Below, one piece after another: positions 18,528 through 27,866 of a stretch of DNA of 64,000 nucleotides. The DNA lies in contig NZ_RZNH01000002.1 of the NCBI RefSeq assembly GCF_013141825.1, positions 186,001 to 250,000 of the forward strand, read 5' to 3'. The translations under genes and the position numbers were made by a program. The notes under the pieces were generated by a model. The model did no database searches and had not been told where the DNA came from. It was given only the letters and a program-made list of their open reading frames with translations. This stretch comes from Marinifilum caeruleilacunae. Its GTDB lineage: Bacteria > Bacteroidota > Bacteroidia > Bacteroidales > Marinifilaceae. How positions within the stretch are numbered: position 1 is the stretch's first letter; each line of letters starts with the position of its first letter.

Positions 18528-18588
18528 TGCTTCAATAGTTAGTTCCTATTTTATCTTTTCCCAATCATGATAGATTGCTTGTTTTTTA

Positions 18589-21500
18589 TTATGCATAAGC
18601 CTGGCAATATTCCAGCCAATCGTTTTCTTCCATAATCATTTGGAAAGTAGGATCGGCATCGGCACCTTTCAATTCTCGACGAGCAGTAAGCGTTACCGTT
18701 TTGCTGAAGAACAGAACTTCTACCTTCACTTTTACGATGGCCTCGCCATACAGCTTTTCAACCTTACCATTCTGGAACATGGCAACAAAAGCCAGGTAAA
18801 TTTCAATTGAGAGGCTTATAATTCCAAGAATTGAGAGGTAACCGTTAAAACGGATATAACCTGTTAAAATGGTTTCGGTATGATCATCAACAATCTCCAT
18901 ACTAAAATAGAAACCACCCATAACCGATACTCCTCCACTTGCCACTCCAAAATTCATCGATAAAGCTGCTCCAAACTCAAAGGCAGCTTCCATTCCCACA
19001 AAGCCTTTCACACTTGTTTTCATGAGGAAATATCCTCCGCCTCCAAATGCCGATACCGTTAATAAAAACGGAGCTTCTCGCTTACAGAAGTTGAATTTAA
19101 GCGTTAAAGGTGCGCCTGTAAATGGTAAATTAACACCTGCACCCAGGGTCATATTTGCAATGGTACAAACCCCAACCTCAACACTTGGAATGGCCAAATC
19201 GAAACCTGCGCTTACTCCTGTCGGAGAAAGTTTCATGTATGGTCCATCAGCAAATCCATTGGAAGGGATTAGATTTTGCAACTGATTTACAAAGCTCAAT
19301 GGTCCCAAAAACAGAATTGAATCTTCCTCGGCCATCTCCACTTTTACATCGGCCTTTTTACCCGAGCCTCCACCAAACTTCAGTGATTTAAAGCTTACGC
19401 GGATCAATTCCTTAATTTCAACATCGAAATCGGTGAAAGAGGCATCTACTCCAAACTGTGTTTTTTGTGATGTATCGAATGGGCGACTTAATTTGCTTAA
19501 AATCTGTAAGGCTTCTTTAGGTTTCTGAACATTTACGGTAAGGAAACCACCAAATAATGATTTACTGGCTTCCATTTCAGGAATCCAGCGATATTCCACA
19601 ACAAATGCTTTATCGGTTTTGTAGGCATTAAAGTTTGGGATTCGTGGCACCTGGCTGGTTAATTGTTGTTCCAGTTCATTCACCTTACTTTCAAGTTGAC
19701 TTCTTAGATTTTGAATTTCCTGTTGTATGGTCGCCTTGGCATCTTCGGCCGCGGATTCCAGCATGGCTTGTTGTTCAAGAATATCCTCTTTTAATGTTTC
19801 CATTTGGTTGCTTAAGCCACTTAAAGCCTCGGATTGTTGATTTCCTTCAGCACCAAAATTCAGATTGCCCAGCAAGAGATCGAATATGGAAACAACACCA
19901 AATAATTTGGCGACAGGCATATCACCTGCCGATGCGAAAAATTCTGCAGGATCAAACTCCAGGTTCTGCAATTTGTCAACCGCTCCACCCATTGGACCTT
20001 TCAATTTAGAAAGAGAAGTGAGCTGCGTATTCGGACTCATAAATCCACCAGACTTGTCTGAACCTCCAGAAAAATCCGCCTTTAAATTATCCAGAACTTT
20101 CGCAAAAACTTTCGCTGCATTGTCATCATCCTGTAATTCAATGCTAACCGGATCTGGATTTCCTGTTAATTCTTCAACAGCTTTTACCTTTACGGATGCT
20201 GTTTTTATGCTAGGATGAAACTTTAAAATGCCAGCAGGTTTGCCCTGGAGAGTAATCGCTCCAAAATCAACAAATTTGGTTTCGAAAGTAGTGTCACCCT
20301 CAATCAATGATTTTGAAAAGGCAATTTTCTGCAGGTTAAAATCCGCTTTAAAGCGATTCATTTCGGCATTGTAAACTGCAACCAACTGTGTCGATTTTGA
20401 TTCATTATATGCTGCAGATTTCCCAATAAATATCAAAGGAAGTTTGATTTTTTGTTCCTCTCCTTCCTGATCCACCAAAAGCAGATCAAAAATTAAGTCT
20501 GTACCTCCGCTTCGAATCAGAAAATTGTAATCTCCGCCCATATTCACAAGGTTTTGCGGAGCATCTAAATCGGGTGTTCTTGTAGCTGGAAGTTCAACAG
20601 TTTGAAATGGAAATGGGATAAATCCATTTTGCGAATCTCTCATTTCATAATAGACTATCGGCTCCAGGATTACAATATACATTCTTTGTCGGTTCACCGC
20701 TGCCCGGGTAGCCTTATCCGGTTTACGCTCGGTTATTTTCACCAGGGCTGCCGTATGTCCAAACGGAAACAGAAAACCTGCTTCAACCACCTTCACATAA
20801 TGGTCTCTTCCCAAAGTAGACAGGTGTTCCCATTCCAGCAATTCCAAATCGGGCTGTGCATGAAAATCGGGATAATCGAAATTTACATTGAAATCGATCC
20901 AGGCACCCAAAGAAGACATCATGAATTTTTTAGCTTGTACTGCTCTTGGCGTATACGATTTAATGGTAAAATTAGAAGTCTGATGTACAATATTGTGCCT
21001 GTCCCGACCATCTAATGCTGTTCTGAACGGTTTATTTCTTGGCGGTTTTGGCATCAATTTTTTAAAGGCATCACGAGCCCAAAGTGCACGGATACTTCTA
21101 AAACCTTCCATACCATATTCGTCAATTTCTCCATTCTTTAGTCTTACCCCCATACGTGAATGCCACAGTTCAGATAGTTTTCCTTTGTTGGTAATTAAAG
21201 GATTATTGAACTGTAGATTTTGAATATTTCCTGTTGCAGTTTCCTGATGATCTTTTATTTTTAATTTTTGTATATGAGAAAATCCCGCCAGCTGATTTGG
21301 TGAAATAAACAATCGGCTTGGTGCTTCGATAGATGTTTCCAGAATGTTAGGCTTTCGCATCTCTAATAGGTTTGCCTTAAGTGATGCATAATTGATTTTG
21401 GCATAGATTTGTCCGCTGACTTCCCCTGGTAAATTTTTCACCAATTGATCTTTATTGTACAAATACCTACTACTTAACCTGTTTTTAGAGTACCTGGCAA

Positions 21501-23250
21501 TGTTTAAGCTTTGTTTGCTGAGAGTTTTTGGTGTGGAAACACTCTTCTTGCCCAGAAAATTACCCAGTTTCTGAAATTTATTAATTACTAGTTTAACAGG
21601 TTCCAGAACTCTTGCCCTGTAATTCACTTTTAATCGAAAACGCGACCAGTTTAAAAGTTCATCCATAATAATTGGCATGCCTTTAAAATTGGCCGGCACA
21701 GAATAAACCAATCGACTTTTGCCACTTCTTATATATTTTGCTGGCAATATCACATTCTCATTGCCTTCTCCACCCGGCAATGAATTGTTTTCCCAAAAGG
21801 CTTGTTCAAGCGTATGCTGAGGAGGAAACACAACTACCATAGTGGCTGGCTTTTTTGGATTATTGATTTCCAAATAGCTTTGTTGATCCTTTTTGATGTA
21901 TCGGAAATTATAAAACTCGAATTGGAGAAATAACATATCCTCTGGGCGAAGTACACTTAGTCTTATAATTTCTTTCTCTTTAATTTTAATTTTCCCCAGC
22001 CTGGAATCAATCACCACTTTCTTTTTCGATTGTAGTTTCCGATCCTGATAATCAATTTCTGCGACTGGTTTTTCCGGATATTCAACCGCCAAACTAATTG
22101 CATCCTGCAGTAAGTATTTGGTTGCACTAACCAGAGCAAGCCCTTTAACAGAATGAATCGTACCATTGCTTCCATTCAATTCGAAAGCCACATGCTCATT
22201 CGGATTTCGCATTTGATATGAAGCATTTGCAGAATTCATCCACACACCAGAATCAGCCAGGCTGGCATAAAAAACCAACTTTTCCTCATTGGCATGTAGT
22301 TCCATTGCCATTTGCGATTGGTAGAGTTTTATGATATCATCCTGTTCCTTATTCACTTTTTTATGAAAGAGAAATCCAGGCTTATTATTTAATTGGCTTT
22401 CATCCAAAAACACGATACTTGAATGACCTGCAAATTGAGAGCTTGATTTTAAGATTTTAATTTCATGAAGAAGATCACCAGATGACTTTAAGTCTGAATT
22501 ATCATTAAATTTCCAGGCATTTAACAAGTGATTAATAGATGTACTGAAAATTGTACATTGCAATACAGGTTTAAAAGTTGATTTGTAAATGGCCAGGTCT
22601 TCTTTCGTTGGAAGACTCATAGAAATTCGATCTGCAAAACATTCTTGTCCATTCCAGCGATAGCTTGCCAGCTGTTTCCCTTTTAAAGTAATTTTCCAGT
22701 ACTTATCAATTATAATATGATAATGATCTTCTATATCCAGGCTATACTTCTGGTTTAAGTTCAAACATTGATTCAAATATGTTAGTCCACTTAATTTACT
22801 TTTCTCATTGATCCAATCTGAAAAATTCAAATCATCCGATACATCGAGTTTGGTAAAATCAATTCTGATTCTCCAGGCAAAATCATAGTAAATAATGGCT
22901 CTAAAATCGATAGGAATTTTAGTTTCCGGAAAAAATGCATTTCTCAATACCAGGTGGTAAGAGTCATTTCTCTTCCTGAAAATTAATTTACTTCTTCCAT
23001 CGAATCGATCAGAATCAATCGTCCATGAATTTCCATCGTTGGAATAAAAAGTAATTTGTTTTGCCTTCTTTTTGTAATGAATATCATTAGATAAAGCATT
23101 GCCTAATGCTTTTAGTGAAGGTTGAAAAGCCAGGAAACCCAAGCCCAAACCTTTTAAGAAATTTCTACGACTTGAAGATTTTGGACCAGAAAAATTACGC
23201 TCATTTCTTGTCCTTTTCAGCTTGACTATATCAATATTCCTTAATCGCAT
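18589..23250 (-). CDS. Giant uncharacterised protein B with Tat signal (1553 aa)
   Basis: A 1553-residue protein. Residues 27-33 read SRRNFLK, a textbook twin-arginine motif, followed by the hydrophobic GLGLGFLAFQ and ending near ALG-N, so it is probably exported folded by Tat. Residues about 50-1130 are beta-rich without a known domain. A coiled coil (about 1140-1200, from QMETLKEDILEQQ to LEQQLTSQ) follows. The C-terminal about 240 residues are Gly/Phe/Ala-rich alternating strands: GVSAGFDLAIPSVEVG, LGAGVNLPFTGAPL, VSAFGGGGYF, FGVASGGVSVMGG, and a final WLEYCQAYA. This end resembles, from memory, the C-termini of large hypothetical proteins in other phyla. First gene of the run ending at the cupin. 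Function unknown. Confidence 0.9.
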   Translation of the reverse strand: MRLRNIDIVKLKRTRNERNFSGPKSSSRRNFLKGLGLGFLAFQPSLKALGNALSNDIHYKKKAKQITFYSNDGNSWTIDSDRFDGRSKLIFRKRNDSYHLVLRNAFFPETKIPIDFRAIIYYDFAWRIRIDFTKLDVSDDLNFSDWINEKSKLSGLTYLNQCLNLNQKYSLDIEDHYHIIIDKYWKITLKGKQLASYRWNGQECFADRISMSLPTKEDLAIYKSTFKPVLQCTIFSTSINHLLNAWKFNDNSDLKSSGDLLHEIKILKSSSQFAGHSSIVFLDESQLNNKPGFLFHKKVNKEQDDIIKLYQSQMAMELHANEEKLVFYASLADSGVWMNSANASYQMRNPNEHVAFELNGSNGTIHSVKGLALVSATKYLLQDAISLAVEYPEKPVAEIDYQDRKLQSKKKVVIDSRLGKIKIKEKEIIRLSVLRPEDMLFLQFEFYNFRYIKKDQQSYLEINNPKKPATMVVVFPPQHTLEQAFWENNSLPGGEGNENVILPAKYIRSGKSRLVYSVPANFKGMPIIMDELLNWSRFRLKVNYRARVLEPVKLVINKFQKLGNFLGKKSVSTPKTLSKQSLNIARYSKNRLSSRYLYNKDQLVKNLPGEVSGQIYAKINYASLKANLLEMRKPNILETSIEAPSRLFISPNQLAGFSHIQKLKIKDHQETATGNIQNLQFNNPLITNKGKLSELWHSRMGVRLKNGEIDEYGMEGFRSIRALWARDAFKKLMPKPPRNKPFRTALDGRDRHNIVHQTSNFTIKSYTPRAVQAKKFMMSSLGAWIDFNVNFDYPDFHAQPDLELLEWEHLSTLGRDHYVKVVEAGFLFPFGHTAALVKITERKPDKATRAAVNRQRMYIVILEPIVYYEMRDSQNGFIPFPFQTVELPATRTPDLDAPQNLVNMGGDYNFLIRSGGTDLIFDLLLVDQEGEEQKIKLPLIFIGKSAAYNESKSTQLVAVYNAEMNRFKADFNLQKIAFSKSLIEGDTTFETKFVDFGAITLQGKPAGILKFHPSIKTASVKVKAVEELTGNPDPVSIELQDDDNAAKVFAKVLDNLKADFSGGSDKSGGFMSPNTQLTSLSKLKGPMGGAVDKLQNLEFDPAEFFASAGDMPVAKLFGVVSIFDLLLGNLNFGAEGNQQSEALSGLSNQMETLKEDILEQQAMLESAAEDAKATIQQEIQNLRSQLESKVNELEQQLTSQVPRIPNFNAYKTDKAFVVEYRWIPEMEASKSLFGGFLTVNVQKPKEALQILSKLSRPFDTSQKTQFGVDASFTDFDVEIKELIRVSFKSLKFGGGSGKKADVKVEMAEEDSILFLGPLSFVNQLQNLIPSNGFADGPYMKLSPTGVSAGFDLAIPSVEVGVCTIANMTLGAGVNLPFTGAPLTLKFNFCKREAPFLLTVSAFGGGGYFLMKTSVKGFVGMEAAFEFGAALSMNFGVASGGVSVMGGFYFSMEIVDDHTETILTGYIRFNGYLSILGIISLSIEIYLAFVAMFQNGKVEKLYGEAIVKVKVEVLFFSKTVTLTARRELKGADADPTFQMIMEENDWLEYCQAYA

Positions 23251-23366
23251 CCTTTTCCATTTTTATCCAATAGAATAGAAATTAAGAAAGACAGACCTGA
23301 AAGTCAAGCAAAAAGCACCTTTATTTTTATTGAGTATAAATAAATTTTGATTAAAGTAAGATCCAT

Positions 23367-23400
23367 AAAAAAAGCTTCACCATTTGATGAAGCTTTTTTT
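23367..23400. terminator. Bidirectional-type terminator
   Basis: A perfect 13-bp stem, AAAAAAAGCTTCA (23367-23379) with TGAAGCTTTTTTT (23388-23400), around an 8-base loop, with A and T tracts on the two sides. It lies immediately after the TonB-dependent receptor gene (minus strand) and separates that transcription unit from the giant-protein run. Confidence 0.8.
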
Positions 23401-23406
23401 ATATGA

Positions 23407-25806
23407 TTAAATATCGTTTTCGTAATGACGCATGCCCGATTTTTTAGGCTTGGCTCTCATAATGCCATATCTCTTTCCTAAATAGTATCGGAAACTTAAT
23501 TTGGCTACCTGGGTTTCTCTATACTGAATTACCTTATTGTAGAAGGTAGGGTCTGCAGTATGAATCTTAAACCTGAAAGTATTAAAGATGTCATTTGCAG
23601 TAAATGAAATACTTCCCTTGCCTTTTAACACTCTTCTGCTCATGCCCAAATCTACATAGTACAGGTTCTGATATTTACCCTGCGGCACCAATATTTCGGA
23701 TTGATAACGGAAACTTGCCTGAAATTTAAACCACTTTTTGAAGTTCATAATGGAAGTAATTTTTCCTTCAACTTCCCACATATCTCGAGAGTCAAAATTA
23801 AACTCACTACTTGGTTTAAACTCTTCATAAATTCCGGCAACATATCCACTCAAACTCCACCATTTATTCAATTTGGTCGATGCTTCAAATTCTAATGATG
23901 AAAAGAACTTAGAATCGTAATTTCCATATTTTACAATGGATCTATTAGTTCCCTCTTCAATAAATCGGTATTGGTTGATTAGATCCTTAAAGTAGTTCAC
24001 ATACAGAGTAGTCTTGTAGCTGGCCTTTTTGCGATCGAAAGACATCGACATCTCCACATTGTGGTTGTAGTATGCACTAATATCCTGCGTTCCACGCTTC
24101 TGATTTTCCGGATCACGAAGGTTTTGAAATGGGTTTAACATTTTTGAATTCGGACGATAGATCATTCTACTGTATGCCAACTGAAACTGTTTTTTATCAG
24201 AAATCTGATAAGATAAATGTACACTTGGGAAAAGGTCAAAATAATCGTCTTCGTAATTTAAATTGGTTTTGATATCGGAATATTCTGCACGAAGTCCCAA
24301 TTCATAACCAAATTTACCGGCACCACCAGAATACATCGCATATAAACCATGAATGTTTTCTTCATAATTAAATGCAGTCGATAAATCGAATTGATCCTCG
24401 TAATCAATTTCATTGTTACGATACATGTATCCCGTTTCGAATTTCCCTTTCTTACCAACTGGTAGCACATAATCAACTTGTGCTACAGATTCCTTTCGGT
24501 CGAGCTTATAAAAATCTCCATATGCATCTGTCAGATTATTCCAGTTGTCCTGATATTCAAAATATTTTCCTTCATTATCTGATGCATTATCGGTATAAGC
24601 AAAATCTACCGAAAGAGTTTCTCCCTTCTTCGCAAATTTATGAATGTAAGAAGCTTTGTAAATCCACGATTCCAAAGCCATATCAACGGCACTGGTTCTA
24701 AAATCCATTGTAGGCATTGCACTGCTCAATAAATTCCTGCGCGTGTAGTCGTATGTTCCATTCCAATTCTGAAGAATATCTCTGTAAGATGCCGAAACGG
24801 TAAATGTATTGTTTTGATCGATCAGAAAATCCATTCCTAATTTGCCAATGTGATACCTGTTTCCAAAATCGACATCTGCATTTTCCAATAGGTGAGAATT
24901 GTTGGTATAAATCGTTCTATCGACATTGTAATCTCTACCAGCCCAATCATCCTTATAGTTATAAGAACCAAAAAAGTTTACACTTCCTGTTCTTAGGTTT
25001 GCTGATAAATTACCCGATTTTTTATCATTGGTTCCTACCGATGCACCCACATTACCACTAAAGCCTTTGGCTCTGTTCTTTTTCATGATAATGTTAATGA
25101 TTCCACCTGCTCCAGTTGCGTCATACCTGGCCGAAGTGGTGCTAATCACCTCTACACGATCAACATCGCTTGCCGGCATACTATTTAAAACTTCAGAAGG
25201 ATCTACACCCAGCAATCCTGTCATTTTACCATCAATCAGGATCTTCACGTTCGAACTTCTTCTAAACTGAATTTCACCATCAGCATTTACACTCACTTTT
25301 GGAATTGTGTTCAACACTTCGTTAATGGTTCCACCATCGGCAACCGGCGATTTGGATACATTGTATACGGTTTTACCAAGTTCAACACGCGAAAATTCAC
25401 GATTGGCTTCTACGGTAACTTCCGATATAGATTTGGTATCAAGCTTTAGGTTGATAGAAGTGGGAAGGACTTTTTTTTCACTATCGCTAAGTGTAAATTC
25501 TTTGCTATAATATGACAGAAATCCCAAATGCTCCACTTTTAAAAAGTAATCATTCGGATTAAGTCTTTTTATTGAAAACTCCCCCTTTTTATTAGTTATT
25601 GTTCCTTTAACAAGAACAGAATCTTTTAATGAATAAATAGAAACAGTTGCAAATTCAAGTGGTTTATTGAATTTACCTTCAAAAACTTTTCCCTTTATCT
25701 CAGAACTCTCGCTTTTTAATTGTTGGTTATTCGCGATGGCGAGAGAAGAAGTAAAAAAACAAATCAAAAGAAATGTAATTTTACCATAAGTAAATTTTAG
25801 GCTCAT
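23407..25806 (-). CDS. TonB-dependent receptor, outer-membrane beta-barrel family
   Basis: A 799-residue outer-membrane receptor. An N-terminal signal peptide (ends SLAIA-N) is followed by a CarboxypepD-regulatory-like domain (about 37-125: GKVFEGKFNKPLEFATVSIY), a plug domain (about 130-225, with EVTVEANREFSRVELGKTVYNV and an ILIDGKMTGLLGVDPSEVL core), and a 22-strand-type barrel ending in FRYYLGKRYGI. It is the OMP_b-brl_3 type of receptor, smaller than SusC. It lies downstream of the LytS/LytR pair with a terminator between, and has its own likely promoter. The ligand is unknown; no lipoprotein partner is adjacent. Confidence 0.9.
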   Translation of the reverse strand: MSLKFTYGKITFLLICFFTSSLAIANNQQLKSESSEIKGKVFEGKFNKPLEFATVSIYSLKDSVLVKGTITNKKGEFSIKRLNPNDYFLKVEHLGFLSYYSKEFTLSDSEKKVLPTSINLKLDTKSISEVTVEANREFSRVELGKTVYNVSKSPVADGGTINEVLNTIPKVSVNADGEIQFRRSSNVKILIDGKMTGLLGVDPSEVLNSMPASDVDRVEVISTTSARYDATGAGGIINIIMKKNRAKGFSGNVGASVGTNDKKSGNLSANLRTGSVNFFGSYNYKDDWAGRDYNVDRTIYTNNSHLLENADVDFGNRYHIGKLGMDFLIDQNNTFTVSASYRDILQNWNGTYDYTRRNLLSSAMPTMDFRTSAVDMALESWIYKASYIHKFAKKGETLSVDFAYTDNASDNEGKYFEYQDNWNNLTDAYGDFYKLDRKESVAQVDYVLPVGKKGKFETGYMYRNNEIDYEDQFDLSTAFNYEENIHGLYAMYSGGAGKFGYELGLRAEYSDIKTNLNYEDDYFDLFPSVHLSYQISDKKQFQLAYSRMIYRPNSKMLNPFQNLRDPENQKRGTQDISAYYNHNVEMSMSFDRKKASYKTTLYVNYFKDLINQYRFIEEGTNRSIVKYGNYDSKFFSSLEFEASTKLNKWWSLSGYVAGIYEEFKPSSEFNFDSRDMWEVEGKITSIMNFKKWFKFQASFRYQSEILVPQGKYQNLYYVDLGMSRRVLKGKGSISFTANDIFNTFRFKIHTADPTFYNKVIQYRETQVAKLSFRYYLGKRYGIMRAKPKKSGMRHYENDI

Positions 25807-25844
25807 TGTAGTTATAGATTAGTTTAGATTGTAGTTGGGCAGAA

Positions 25845-25852
25845 CAAATATA
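25845..25852 (-). promoter_or_regulatory. Candidate -7 element for the TonB-receptor gene
   Basis: On the minus strand the sequence reads TATATTTG, matching the Bacteroidota -7 consensus TAnnTTTG, 39 bp upstream of the start codon. TTTG/TTG candidates for the -33 element lie 16 and 23 bp further upstream, neither ideally spaced. Confidence 0.4.
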
Positions 25853-26004
25853 TAAGATTATGGTGAAACAAACATCAAGATTGATCATTATATTGATGTT
25901 TTAATACAAAAAAAAAGGCAGTCTATCTACATTTTTTGTTGTTTCACTTATATTTTAGAGAATCATATACTCCTATCTTTTGATGCTCCGAACATCAAAT
26001 TCCA

Positions 26005-26037
26005 TAAAAAAAGCCGCTACCTAAAGGTAACAGCCTT
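26005..26037 (-). terminator. Terminator of the LytS/LytR operon
   Basis: On the minus strand an 11-pair stem with a few G-T pairs (26011-26021 with 26026-26037) is followed by a run of T. It lies 25 bp downstream of the response-regulator stop codon. Confidence 0.65.
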
Positions 26038-26062
26038 CTTTTATTTTCGCTTTTTAATCTTC

Positions 26063-26809
26063 CTAAATTTCCAATTGCTTTTTGAGGAGCTTAAATCCAT
26101 TTCTACTTACTTTTAGGCTTTCGCCTGATTTTAAAATGACAACCCAGCTGTCTTTTTCATAGGGCTGGAGTTGTGAAATCTGATCGATTCGAACCAGGTA
26201 AGAACGATGAATTCTGCAGAATTCATTTGCACTAAGATGAGTCTCAAAAAACTTCATGGTTTTCTGCTTTAAATAGTGCCCGTCATTTGTGTAAATCATT
26301 ACATAATCATCCTGTGCTTCGAAATATTTGATCTTATTTACTGCAATAACATCGATTTTATTTCTCGATTTTACCACCACTCTATTTAGTAGTTCATCAG
26401 AATCATCGTTATGAGATTTTATCTTCTCTATCTGATCAAGATTTTCTGTAGTATTGGCTATTCTCTCTTTTGCTTTTGCCAGTGCCGATGAGAATCGATC
26501 TTTTGAAAATGGTTTGAGCAAATAATCGATGGCATTGTGTTCGAAGGCTTTTATTGCGTACTCGTTATAAGCTGTTGTAAAAACAATATTACATGGTTTG
26601 TCGAGCAATTCAAGCAACTCAAAACCTGTCAGTTTAGGCATTTGCACATCTAAAAAAACCAGGTCAGGATTCAACTCATTGATGGCTTTTAAACCTTCGA
26701 AACCATTTGAATACTCGCCAATTACTGTGATTTCTTCTTCTGTTTCCAAATATGAAGCAACAAGCTCTCGCGCTAGTGATTCATCATCTATTATAATTGC
26801 TTTTATCAT
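26063..26809 (-). CDS. LytTR-family response regulator
   Basis: A 248-residue response regulator. The receiver domain (1-120) has the acidic pair DDE at 8-10, the phosphoacceptor Asp54 in VFLDVQMPKLTG, and the conserved Lys in IDYLLKPF. The C-terminal LytTR DNA-binding domain (about 145-245) contains NKIKYFEAQDDYVMIYT and a FCRIHRSYLVRID segment typical of the fold. The kinase gene ends two bases before this start, so the two are a translationally linked pair. Targets are probably the operon's own promoter or the nearby receptor gene; no operator repeat was identified. Confidence 0.93.
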   Translation of the reverse strand: MIKAIIIDDESLARELVASYLETEEEITVIGEYSNGFEGLKAINELNPDLVFLDVQMPKLTGFELLELLDKPCNIVFTTAYNEYAIKAFEHNAIDYLLKPFSKDRFSSALAKAKERIANTTENLDQIEKIKSHNDDSDELLNRVVVKSRNKIDVIAVNKIKYFEAQDDYVMIYTNDGHYLKQKTMKFFETHLSANEFCRIHRSYLVRIDQISQLQPYEKDSWVVILKSGESLKVSRNGFKLLKKQLEI

Positions 26810-26811
26810 GA

Positions 26812-27861
26812 CTATTTAACTTGTGGGAATTCTAAATTAACTGTAAACTGGCTTTCTGTTTTTACGATTTTGAGCAAATCAGTTCTTCCATAAATCAAAC
26901 CCAATCTCTCCTGAATGTTTTTTAAGCCAATGCCATTTCCTCGCGGTGGAATGGCTTCCGGGTCAAAATTGTTACTAATTGTGATTTTGAGCACATCATC
27001 AATCATTTCACAATTGGTATCAATACTTACCGGTTCGAGGCTTTCGTGCACACCATATTTAATGGCATTTTCATAAATTGGCTGCAAAATCAGGTTGGGG
27101 ATTTTTAGCTCTTCACAATCGGTTGTTGACTTAAAGTTTAGAAGCAGCCTGTCTCCAAACCTTACCTTCTCAATATCCAAATACAAGCGAATGTTATTCA
27201 ATTCGTTTGCTAAACTGTTAAGCTCCTTTAAATCCTGACCGAGTGAATACCTTAGAAAAGTGGATAACTTTACAACCATTTCTCTCGATTGCTCTGGTCT
27301 CGACATGGTTAGTGAACTAACAGAATTGAGGCTATTGAATAAAAAATGTGGATTGATCTGAGATTTTAAGGCATTCAACTCAGCTTCCTTTACCAGGTTT
27401 TTTAGCTCCGATTCCATTACTGCCTTGTCTTTAAAGTTTCTGTAATAAATAATCAGGTAATAGATTAATATGATATAATCGTAGACACAGAAAGCAAAGA
27501 ATATTTGCCAGTGTATCGGAATAAAATAGTTGATTCCTTCCGGATCTTCGCCAAATAAACCGACTCTAATTTGATAGCCTACCGACACCCAAACTCCAAC
27601 CACAACGGCTGCCGCCGTTAAATGATGAAGAAGAAAGCCCAGAATTCCCGACTCATCCATACTCACATAACTCACCACATACCAAATACATGCTCCCAAA
27701 ACAAGCAATGGCAATGAAAAGCTAATGGAGTTTACAAATGACGAATACCAATCATTTCCATCGAAATACCAACCGATAAAAAACAGAAGGAGAACAAAAA
27801 GTATCCAGGAGCCAATGTAAATTGGAATTCCATAATGGTTTCGCAGTAAAGGATGTCTCAT
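26812..27861 (-). CDS. LytS/YehU-type sensor histidine kinase
   Basis: A 349-residue membrane sensor kinase. Four to five hydrophobic segments occupy residues about 10-140, with no obvious periplasmic sensor domain. The His_kinase domain follows, with phospho-acceptor His172 in SQINPHFLFNSLNS and an ATP-binding end with the N box LQPIYENAIKYG and the glycine box GNGIGLKNIQERL. It partners with the LytTR regulator encoded directly downstream. Immediately upstream are two LiaI/LiaF-like membrane proteins, which suggests membrane-state sensing. Confidence 0.93.
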   Translation of the reverse strand: MRHPLLRNHYGIPIYIGSWILFVLLLFFIGWYFDGNDWYSSFVNSISFSLPLLVLGACIWYVVSYVSMDESGILGFLLHHLTAAAVVVGVWVSVGYQIRVGLFGEDPEGINYFIPIHWQIFFAFCVYDYIILIYYLIIYYRNFKDKAVMESELKNLVKEAELNALKSQINPHFLFNSLNSVSSLTMSRPEQSREMVVKLSTFLRYSLGQDLKELNSLANELNNIRLYLDIEKVRFGDRLLLNFKSTTDCEELKIPNLILQPIYENAIKYGVHESLEPVSIDTNCEMIDDVLKITISNNFDPEAIPPRGNGIGLKNIQERLGLIYGRTDLLKIVKTESQFTVNLEFPQVK

Positions 27862-27866
27862 TGGTA

